Below, in pieces: positions 58,630 to 64,000 of a stretch of DNA of 64,000 nt. Source of the stretch: Treponema sp. UBA4377 (GTDB lineage Bacteria; Spirochaetota; Spirochaetia; Treponematales; Treponemataceae); assembly GCA_002391235.1 (NCBI GenBank), contig DGRX01000027.1, forward strand, positions 1-64,000, read 5' to 3'. Numbering within the stretch: position 1 is the stretch's first letter; every line of letters begins with the position of its first letter. Below the pieces are notes generated by a model. That model worked only from the letters and a program-made list of their open reading frames with translations, searched no databases and was not told the DNA's origin. Made by a program: the position numbers and the translations under genes.

Positions 58630-60162
58630 ATGAATAATCTAGTGTTATTTATCGTTCTTCCGGTTGCTGGAGTGGTTCTTGGATGGACAATTCGCTGGCT
58701 GTATGCCAGATTTCAATTATCTGCGTCAGAACAAAAAGCTGAACGTTTAAGACAGGATGCAATTAGAGAAGCTGAAGCTCAGAAAAAAGAAATTTTGCTT
58801 AACGCAAAAGATGAACTCATTCGGGAACGAAACCAACAAGAACGGGAAAACCGCGAGCGCCGCGCGGAAGTGCAGCGCTATGAGGCGCGCGTAAGCCACA
58901 AAGAGGAGTTGCTTGACCAGCGCGCCGCCCAGTACGACAAGCAGGACAAGGAATTCTTGGAAAAGCTTGCCGCCTTGGAAAAGCGCGAGGGCGTTGTCCA
59001 GGCGCAAGAAGAAGAGTACAGGCGCGAATTGGAGCGCATTTCCGGCCTTACGGTCCAGGAAGCCAAAGACCTTATCATCAGGAATTTGGAGAACGACGCC
59101 CGCCACGACGCGCAGGCCTTGCTCAATAAGGTTGAGCAGGAATCCCAGCTTAACGCCGAAAAAAAGGCGCGCGACATTCTTGTTTCCACCATTCAAAGAA
59201 TCGCCACGGAAACCACGAGCGACATCACGGTCGCCACTGTTTCCCTTCCTTCGGACGAAATGAAGGGCCGCATCATCGGCCGCGAGGGACGCAACATCCG
59301 CGCTTTGGAAACGTTGACCGGCGTTGACATCATCATCGACGACACGCCCGAAGCTGTTGTCATCTCATGCTTTGACCCCGTCCGCAAGGAAATCGCCAAG
59401 GAGTCTTTGGAACGCCTTATTTCCGACGGCCGAATCCATCCGGCCCGCATCGAGGAAATCGTTCAAAAGGTTACCCGCGAGGTTCAAAACAGAATTTACG
59501 AAGAGGGCGAAAAGGCCTTGTTTGACTTGGGAATCCACAACATGCCCACGGAAGGCGTTCGCGCCTTGGGCCGTTTGTACTTCCGCACAAGCTACGGCCA
59601 GAACGTTTTGGTCCACTCAAAGGAAGTCGCCGAAATCGCGGGTCTTTTGGCCGCCGAGTTGGGCGCCGACCGTGAGCTTGCCAAGCGCGCGGCGATTTTG
59701 CACGACATCGGAAAGGGCGCCGAAAACGACAGCGACCAAAACCACGCCGAAGTCGGAGCGGAAATCGCCCGAAAAATGGGCGAGGCTCCCGCAGTGGTCA
59801 ACGCCATCGGCGCGCACCACAACGACATCGAGCCTTCAAGCCTGGAGGCGGTTATCGTTCAAATCGCCGACGCAATCAGCGCCGCCCGTCCGGGAGCGCG
59901 CCGCGAGACTGTTGACAATTACGTCAACCGACTTGAAAACCTTGAAAAGATTGCGGAAGGATTTAACGGAGTCGAAAAGGCCTACGCCATTCAGGCCGGC
60001 CGCGAGCTTCGCATTCTTGTCAACAACGAAAAGATTCCTGACGGAGACGTCAAGGAGTTGGCCCGCAAGATTGCCAAGCAAATCGAAAACGACTTGCGCT
60101 ATCCAGGCCGCATAAAGCTAACCATGATTCGCGAAACCCGCATCGTGGAGTACGCGAGATAG
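58630..60162 (+). CDS. rny: Ribonuclease Y
   Basis: 510 residues. N-terminal membrane helix (about 3-24), long coiled coil (25-~190), KH domain (GRIIGREGRNIRALETLTG), and HD nuclease domain with HDIGKGAEND. Membrane-bound endonuclease that starts mRNA turnover, substituting for RNase E. Its own promoter and three hairpins downstream make it a single-gene transcript. Confidence 0.96.
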   Translation: MNNLVLFIVLPVAGVVLGWTIRWLYARFQLSASEQKAERLRQDAIREAEAQKKEILLNAKDELIRERNQQERENRERRAEVQRYEARVSHKEELLDQRAAQYDKQDKEFLEKLAALEKREGVVQAQEEEYRRELERISGLTVQEAKDLIIRNLENDARHDAQALLNKVEQESQLNAEKKARDILVSTIQRIATETTSDITVATVSLPSDEMKGRIIGREGRNIRALETLTGVDIIIDDTPEAVVISCFDPVRKEIAKESLERLISDGRIHPARIEEIVQKVTREVQNRIYEEGEKALFDLGIHNMPTEGVRALGRLYFRTSYGQNVLVHSKEVAEIAGLLAAELGADRELAKRAAILHDIGKGAENDSDQNHAEVGAEIARKMGEAPAVVNAIGAHHNDIEPSSLEAVIVQIADAISAARPGARRETVDNYVNRLENLEKIAEGFNGVEKAYAIQAGRELRILVNNEKIPDGDVKELARKIAKQIENDLRYPGRIKLTMIRETRIVEYAR

Positions 60163-60168
60163 GCCTGT

Positions 60169-60221
60169 CGCGTTTTGCATAGGAAATTATTCACTGGCCC
60201 GCTCGCGCGGGCTGGCAATAT
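60169..60221 (+). repeat. Palindromic repeat, family B copy after rny
   Basis: CGTTTTGCATAGGAAATTA, TTCACT, then the hairpin GCCCGC-TCGC-GCGGGC and GGCAAT: the same order as at 45984-46036. Begins 7 nt after the rny stop. Confidence 0.6.
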
Positions 60222-60230
60222 GCTAGGTAG

Positions 60231-60276
60231 GACTGGTCAAGGCGCGCTTCGCTTAAAGCCTTGACTCAGTCTTTTT
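60231..60276 (+). terminator. Intrinsic terminator after rny
   Basis: GACT-GTCAAGGC (60231-60243, one bulged G) pairs with GCCTTGAC-AGTC (60258-60271), followed by five T. Confidence 0.85.
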
Positions 60277-60303
60277 GCGGCGCGAACAAAATTTTCGCGC
60301 CGC
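60277..60303. other. Second hairpin after rny
   Basis: Perfect 10-bp stem GCGGCGCGAA / TTCGCGCCGC with a 7-nt loop, starting directly after the T-run of the first terminator. A third hairpin follows at 60335-60348. With the family B and E repeats these fill the 60163-60555 gap, in which I see no gene. Confidence 0.75.
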
Positions 60304-60324
60304 AATAATTTTCTCGTTTTAAGC

Positions 60325-60356
60325 AAAAAAAGACCGCCCAATCGGGCGTTTTTTTT
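60325..60356 (+). terminator. Third hairpin, terminator-like
   Basis: CGCCC-AATC-GGGCG with an A-run before and eight T after. Could serve either strand. Confidence 0.75.
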
Positions 60357-60431
60357 CGTTTTAAAGCGGCTTGTTTTAGCATGGCAATTTTCGGTGTGCC
60401 AATAAAACAGGCGGCTTTTTGTCGTTAAGGT

Positions 60432-60552
60432 AAAGAAAAGCGCGTAGCGGGGGTTCCAAGCGACGCAAACTTAGGACACGTTAAGCTAATCTCTTTGCCC
60501 TAAAAGTACCTCGTTTGCGGGCGCTTGGGTTCCCGCGAAAGCGCATTTTTTT
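60432..60552 (+). repeat. Structured intergenic element, family E copy 1
   Basis: ~121 bp sharing with 62081-62203 (reverse strand) a nearly identical core: ACTTAGGACACG, TAAGCTAATC, GCCC and AAAAGTACCTCGTT. Stems flank it: CCAAGCG/CGCTTGG and GCAAAC/GTTTGC here, replaced by CAAACGG/CCGTTTG and GCGAAC/GTTCGC in the other copy. The element ends 3 nt from the stop of the outer-membrane protein gene. Confidence 0.8.
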
Positions 60553-60555
60553 TGC

Positions 60556-61137
60556 CTAGCGGAAGGCCAGTCTAAAATAAACCGCCAGCGTGTTGTCGTA
60601 ATTGTTGTAGCCGGTTGGCAGGAACAAGTAGCTTGCGCCGACGGCTGGAATCACGCCGCCGCCGCTCTTAAAGTCATACTCCGCCGCCAGCCTAAAGCCG
60701 TTTCCCCATTTGGAGGCTTTGACTTTGTTGTACTTGTCTTCCAAGCCTTCCCAATCGTGGCGGACGCCAAGCGCGTAGGCTAGGGAGAATGAAAGGTTTC
60801 CAAGTCCTGGATAAAATTGCAGGCCGCCGAAAAAAGTCGGCGAGGCGTGGTTTGTGTAATGGCCTCCATTCCAAATAAAGTCAAGCATTGTTTGAAAGCC
60901 GCCCAAAAAGTAAAGCTGGTCTGTCAGCTTTAGCGTGATTCCGGCGTCGGTGTAAAGGATGATTCTGCTGTAGCCGGACCTCATGGCTTGTCGCTCGTTG
61001 GATTTTAGGGCGCTGTCTCCATAAAATGTGTATCCGCTTCCAAGCGCGAACTGAAAGCCAAAAAACTTTCGCTCGCTTTCCGCAAAAAGCAAGGCGGAAC
61101 ATAGGAAGGCTGCAAAAAATAACGCGATTTTCTTCAT
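60556..61137 (-). CDS. Predicted small outer-membrane beta-barrel protein
   Basis: 193 residues. Signal peptide 1-19 (ALFFAAFLCSALLFAES), then short amphipathic strands with aromatic girdles (GFQFALGSGYTFYG, LYFLGGFQTMLDF, GVIPAVGASYLFLP) ending LAVYFRLAFR, an outer-membrane barrel C-terminus. Resembles the small eight-strand treponemal barrel proteins (DUF2715-like), but this is by look only. The start has no clear Shine-Dalgarno site. Confidence 0.7.
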   Translation of the reverse strand: MKKIALFFAAFLCSALLFAESERKFFGFQFALGSGYTFYGDSALKSNERQAMRSGYSRIILYTDAGITLKLTDQLYFLGGFQTMLDFIWNGGHYTNHASPTFFGGLQFYPGLGNLSFSLAYALGVRHDWEGLEDKYNKVKASKWGNGFRLAAEYDFKSGGGVIPAVGASYLFLPTGYNNYDNTLAVYFRLAFR

Positions 61138-61145
61138 ATTTAAAT

Positions 61146-61172
61146 TTATCGGAAAAATCGCTGGACTTTTGA
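61146..61172 (-). promoter_or_regulatory. Possible sigma-28-like promoter of the small barrel gene
   Basis: Minus strand: TCAA (61169-61172), 15-bp spacer, TCCGATAA (61146-61153), 8 nt to ATG. One mismatch to the FliA consensus in each box. Weak evidence. Confidence 0.3.
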
Positions 61173-61223
61173 CCAGAATTTGATTATCTTTAAAGTATCA
61201 GCGGTAATGATAGGAGAACTAAT

Positions 61224-62060
61224 ATGGCAGAAAACTGCGGACACGATTGCGGACAGTGTTCCGATGGCTCTTGCGCGGAACGAAGCGCTCCCCAAAAATT
61301 GGAAGCGAATAAAGACAGCAAAATAAAGAAGGTCATCGCGATTGTAAGCGGAAAAGGCGGCGTAGGAAAGTCGCTTGTGACAAGCCTTTTGGCGTGCAAA
61401 ATGCAAAAGATGGGCTACAAGTCGGCCATTTTGGACGCGGACATCACAGGCCCGTCAATTCCCGAAAGTTTTGGCGAAAGCGACCAGCGCGCCGACGTTG
61501 TTGAAGGAAAGGATTTGCTCAATCCTGTCGTCACTTCAAGCGGAATCAAGCTTATGTCGATGAACTTTTTGCTGCAAAACGAAAACGACCCTGTCGTTTG
61601 GAGAGGCCCTGTAATTTCCGGCGCGGTAAAGCAGTTTTGGACCGACGTTGTTTGGAACGACGTTGACTTTATGTTCGTGGACATGCCTCCGGGAACGGGC
61701 GACGTTCCGCTTACGGTTTTCCAGTCGCTTCCGATTGACGGAATCATCGTCGTGTCTTCGCCCCAGCAATTGGTGCGCGTCATTGTCGAAAAGGCCGTTA
61801 AAATGGCCAATATGATGAACGTTCCGATTTTGGGCTTGATAGAGAACATGTCTTACGTCAAGTGCCCGGACTGCTCCAAGGAAATCTATGTTTTTGGAAA
61901 GAGCAACATCGAGGGCATAGCGAAGACTTTCAACTTGCCGGTTTTGGCCAGAATTCCGATGCGGCCCGAAACCAGCGCGCACGTCGATTCAGGCGACATC
62001 GAAAACCTTGAAGTTCCAGAGCTTGACGAAGCCGCGCAAAAAATCAAGGCGCTATTGTAG
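61224..62060 (+). CDS. mrp: Mrp/ApbC-family Fe-S cluster carrier ATPase
   Basis: 278 residues. N-terminal cysteine cluster CGHDCGQCSDGSC (5-17), deviant Walker A GKGGVGKS, ILDADITGPSIPE, VDMPPGTGD, and a CPDC motif (about 214-217) that holds a bridging [4Fe-4S] cluster in the homodimer. Delivers Fe-S clusters to apoproteins. TAGGAG precedes the ATG. It is divergent from the barrel gene. Confidence 0.92.
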   Translation: MAENCGHDCGQCSDGSCAERSAPQKLEANKDSKIKKVIAIVSGKGGVGKSLVTSLLACKMQKMGYKSAILDADITGPSIPESFGESDQRADVVEGKDLLNPVVTSSGIKLMSMNFLLQNENDPVVWRGPVISGAVKQFWTDVVWNDVDFMFVDMPPGTGDVPLTVFQSLPIDGIIVVSSPQQLVRVIVEKAVKMANMMNVPILGLIENMSYVKCPDCSKEIYVFGKSNIEGIAKTFNLPVLARIPMRPETSAHVDSGDIENLEVPELDEAAQKIKALL

Positions 62061-62080
62061 CCGGGCAAACGAAAGCATAA

Positions 62081-62203
62081 GTAAAACAAAACGCTCTCGC
62101 GGAAATTCAAACGGTCGCGAACGAGGTACTTTTGGGGCTTAGCGATTAGCTTAGCGTGTCCTAAGTTCGCCCCGTTTGCCTTTCCGCTACGCGTTTTAAT
62201 TGC
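62081..62203 (-). repeat. Structured intergenic element, family E copy 2
   Basis: Reverse-strand counterpart of 60432-60552, ~123 bp, with the same core and covarying stems. It begins 20 nt after the mrp stop. Relative to the gene it follows, its orientation is the same as copy 1's. Confidence 0.8.
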
Positions 62204-62241
62204 TTCTAAATTGTTTGCCCAGAACAAATGTAACGGTAAAT

Positions 62242-62279
62242 AAAAAAAAACGGCGCAACTGGGTGCTGCCCTGTTTTTA
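62242..62279. terminator. Bidirectional terminator between mrp and dus
   Basis: AAAAC-GGC-GCA pairs with TGC-T-GCC-CT-GTTTT around a short loop, with nine A on one side (nine T on the minus strand) and T-rich sequence on the other. Suits the convergent mrp and dihydrouridine synthase genes. Confidence 0.75.
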
Positions 62280-62297
62280 TTTTTTCAATGCGTTTGA

Positions 62298-63275
62298 TTA
62301 TTGTAAAGCCTTAAAGCGGTCGGAGGGCTGCTCGTCAAAGTAGGAGCGGAAGGTTTCTTCCGCCGCTTGGGGGGTAGCCGCGTTGAGCATTTTCATCTTT
62401 ATGTAATGGCCAAAGGTAAAGTTGTCGCAGTAGTAGGAAAAAAATCGCTGCATGCGGCTTTTAAAAAACTCGGGCGGCTGGAACTCTTGCAATAGCGCGA
62501 TGTAGTCCAAGCCCGTTTGCATTAAGTCGATACGGCCGCAAAAGTCGCCGCGCAATTGGGCGAAAATCCATGGCTTTTGAACCGCGGCCCGGCTAATCAT
62601 AAGGCCTGAGCAATCGGGGCAGTCGGCTATGGCGGCGGCGGCGCTGGCCGCGTCCTTTACGTTTCCGTTGTAAACCACTTCCACTCCGCGCGGCTTTAAG
62701 AGGGCGGCCAAGCGTTGGGCGTAAAAGCGGCGCGGCGGCCGGCTAAGCTTTTCCCTTTGCGCGCGCGGGTGCAAGACTATGCGCTCCACTCCTGAGTCGC
62801 AAAGGCCTTTGCAAAAATCGTAAAATTTTTCTTCGCTAAAATTGTCCGCGCCCAAACGAATCTTTGCGCTCAAACGGTAGGCCGGCGCGGCTTTTTCCAT
62901 CGCGCGCTTTACGCCCTTTACCATCGAAAGCGTTTCTTCTTGCGGCTTTAGCATCCAGGCTATCCCTGCGCCGGAATGGACGATCTCCGGCGCCGAGCAG
63001 CCCATGTTTATGTCGATTCCGATTCCGCCAAGCGGGGCAAGAACTTCCACCGCGGCCGCCATAGAAGCGGCTTCCTTGCTTGTAAGCTGCCAAACGATTT
63101 TTTGCGGAACAGGCCCGTTCATCAAATAGTATTTTTCAAAGGGGCCTTTTTGCAAAAGCGTGGGAGCGTTTATCATTTCGGTGTAGTATTCGTCCGGGCC
63201 GCCGAATTTTTCGACAAGGCGGCGGAAGGCTTCGTGGCTAAGCGTCGCCATCGGCCCCGCGATTAGTTGCGTCAT
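62298..63275 (-). CDS. dus: tRNA-dihydrouridine synthase
   Basis: 325 residues, FMN TIM barrel. INMGCSAPEIVHSGAGIAW holds the catalytic cysteine (usually N-x-GCP; here GCSAP). Further signatures are KIRLGAD, VLHPRAQREKL, VYNGNVKD and LMISRAAVQKPWIF. Reduces uridines in the tRNA D-loop or variable region. ATG is 6 nt from a -10 box, no Shine-Dalgarno site. The exact subtype (A, B or C) cannot be set. Confidence 0.88.
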   Translation of the reverse strand: MTQLIAGPMATLSHEAFRRLVEKFGGPDEYYTEMINAPTLLQKGPFEKYYLMNGPVPQKIVWQLTSKEAASMAAAVEVLAPLGGIGIDINMGCSAPEIVHSGAGIAWMLKPQEETLSMVKGVKRAMEKAAPAYRLSAKIRLGADNFSEEKFYDFCKGLCDSGVERIVLHPRAQREKLSRPPRRFYAQRLAALLKPRGVEVVYNGNVKDAASAAAAIADCPDCSGLMISRAAVQKPWIFAQLRGDFCGRIDLMQTGLDYIALLQEFQPPEFFKSRMQRFFSYYCDNFTFGHYIKMKMLNAATPQAAEETFRSYFDEQPSDRFKALQ

Positions 63276-63281
63276 ATTATA

Positions 63282-63310
63282 ATTGTACCACTCTTCGAGT
63301 GGTTTTGCTA
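63282..63310 (-). promoter_or_regulatory. Promoter of dus with TAGCAA -35 box
   Basis: Minus strand: TAGCAA (63305-63310), 17-bp spacer, TACAAT (63282-63287), 6 nt to ATG; the spacer contains the palindrome CCACTC-GAAGAGTGG. A second TATAAT abuts the ATG. Confidence 0.55.
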
Positions 63311-63322
63311 GTGGAAATATCT

Positions 63323-63352
63323 ACTGTCCGCTCTCGCGGACTACTGACAATA
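63323..63352 (+). repeat. Palindromic repeat, family B short copy
   Basis: TCTACT, hairpin GTCCGC-TCTC-GCGGAC, then CTGACAAT: the same layout as the family B hairpin at 46011-46035 with compensated base changes (GCCCGC/GCGGGC to GTCCGC/GCGGAC). Confidence 0.5.
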
Positions 63353-63378
63353 CCATAAATGGCGGACATTTACTATAG

Positions 63379-63542
63379 AAACTAAGGCGGCGCGAAGGCG
63401 CGGGGCGGCTGGCGGCAACTCTCTGTTTGCGTCGCCGCAAAAAGCGGCGAAATAAAATAGTTACAAGCGCAAACAGCGAGTAGCGACGATATCGAGCGGT
63501 GCCGATCAGTCGCATCCGCAACTGGAAGCCGCCGTTTTTTTT
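63379..63542 (+). repeat. Structured intergenic element, family A copy 3
   Basis: 164 bp with end inverted repeats around GGCGGC/GCCGCC. Nested stems: CTGGCGGCA opposite TGCCGATCAG (bulged), ACTCTCTGTTTGCG/CGCAAACAGCGAGT with the same conserved T/C mismatch as the other copies, and TCGCCGC-AAAAA-GCGGCGA. GTAGCGACGATATC follows as in copy 1. It ends right at a promoter. With family B it fills the 63276-63578 gap. Confidence 0.8.
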
Positions 63543-63543
63543 G

Positions 63544-63572
63544 TAGATAAATAGGTTTATTTATGATATAAT
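63544..63572 (+). promoter_or_regulatory. Promoter of the CYTH gene
   Basis: TAGATA (63544-63549), 17-bp spacer, TATAAT (63567-63572), 6 nt to ATG 63579. Predicted leaderless. Confidence 0.6.
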
Positions 63573-63578
63573 GTCTGC

Positions 63579-64000
63579 ATGGAAATTGAACTTAAGGCCC
63601 ATGCGCGCGACCGCGAGGCTGTCTTGCAAAAATTGCGCGCCTTTGCCGTCTTTGACAAAAGCGTCTCAAAGGACGACCGCTACTTTAAATTGGAAAAAGA
63701 CGGCGCCCCAAACGGACACATAAGCGCTCGCATCCGGCAAGAAAAAAGCTCCGGCCAAAACGGCCGCGCGCTTGAAGAAAAAATTTTTTTGACTTACAAA
63801 AAAAAAGAAAGGCGCCTTTCGTCGGGCGGCGGCGCGCTTGAGGTGAACCAAGAGTTTGAGTGCGCCTTGGACAACGCCGATTGTTTGGAAGCGCTTTTTT
63901 CCGACATTGGCTTTGTTCCCTATTTTACAAAGCATAAGGACGCGATTGGCTTTTACGCCGACACCCCTTGCGGAAAGGCGCATTTGGAGTTGTGTTCCGT
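63579..64000 (+). CDS. CYTH-domain protein, N-terminal part
   Basis: The gene runs off the window after 140 codons. MEIELKAHARD is the E-x-E-x-K signature of the CYTH triphosphate-tunnel fold; RIRQE, LTYKKKER and EVNQEFEC supply the basic and acidic tunnel residues. Members include class IV adenylate cyclase, thiamine triphosphatase and inorganic triphosphatase; the CyaB-like sub-branch is my best guess from the short N-terminus. No Shine-Dalgarno site; the ATG sits at the predicted transcription start. Confidence 0.85.
   Translation, partial: MEIELKAHARDREAVLQKLRAFAVFDKSVSKDDRYFKLEKDGAPNGHISARIRQEKSSGQNGRALEEKIFLTYKKKERRLSSGGGALEVNQEFECALDNADCLEALFSDIGFVPYFTKHKDAIGFYADTPCGKAHLELCS

Overview
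The window reads as chromosomal DNA of a Treponema-like spirochaete, probably a free-living or gut/rumen type rather than a minimal pathogen. The markers are two FlaB core flagellins next to flaG and fliD, a roughly 900-residue spirochaete-style GreA, and the order tamB-bamA-skp-mutS, which I recall from Treponema pallidum. Many TPR proteins and RNase Y fit as well. Unlike T. pallidum it carries biosynthetic genes for pantothenate/CoA, aspartate-family, aromatic and branched-chain amino acids. Most genes are G+C-balanced and use purine-rich Shine-Dalgarno sites.

Layout. 1-5.5 kb: end of fructose-bisphosphate aldolase, then a TPR protein, greA, a small membrane protein and an MBL hydrolase. 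5.5-11.4 kb: deoC, two TPR-type genes, rlmN, a cysteine desulfurase and aroB. 11.5-20.5 kb: an S41-type lipoprotein, then an envelope export cluster (RND transporter, LolA-like protein, beta-barrel, second RND transporter). 20.5-31.9 kb: tmk and a partner, then tamB-bamA-skp-mutS. 32-40.1 kb: tsaB-tsaE and a flagellar block (PilZ protein, fliD, flaG, two flaB). 40.3-46.4 kb: rdgB, an unknown gene, and panB-panC-coaC-coaB-coaX-panD. 46.5-48.9 kb: an A+T-rich restriction-modification-like pair (DUF262-HNH protein and EcoRI-type adenine methyltransferase) bracketed by repeats. 49-54 kb: thrA, a DAHP synthase-prephenate dehydratase fusion, ilvN, tRNA-Leu(CAA). 54.3-60.2 kb: a lipoprotein behind a (TA)n promoter, pyrG, lptC-lptA-lptB, rny. 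60.4-64 kb: an outer-membrane protein, an Mrp-type ATPase, a tRNA-dihydrouridine synthase and the start of a CYTH protein.

How the genes work together. BamA, TamB and Skp insert outer-membrane proteins. LptCAB and the RND/LolA-like cluster suggest lipid or lipoprotein traffic to the outer membrane. The pan/coa cluster covers most steps from ketoisovalerate and aspartate to phosphopantetheine. The flagellar genes build periplasmic filaments.

The least expected signals are regulatory or structural. (1) A lipoprotein promoter has TTGACA and TATAAT separated by exactly 17 bp of pure TA repeat, the arrangement of a phase-variable promoter. (2) A family of about 170-bp intergenic elements (three copies: 376-545, 40148-40319, 63379-63542) has nested stems that covary between copies, and each copy lies just upstream of a promoter in the same orientation. 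(3) A second covarying element family (60432-60552, 62081-62203) lies just past gene ends. (4) CTP synthase has lost its glutaminase cysteine (Asp383) and thymidylate kinase its P-loop lysine. (5) A set of genes has the -10 box only 6-12 nt from the ATG, which predicts leaderless or nearly leaderless mRNAs, several with a TAGCAA-type -35 box.
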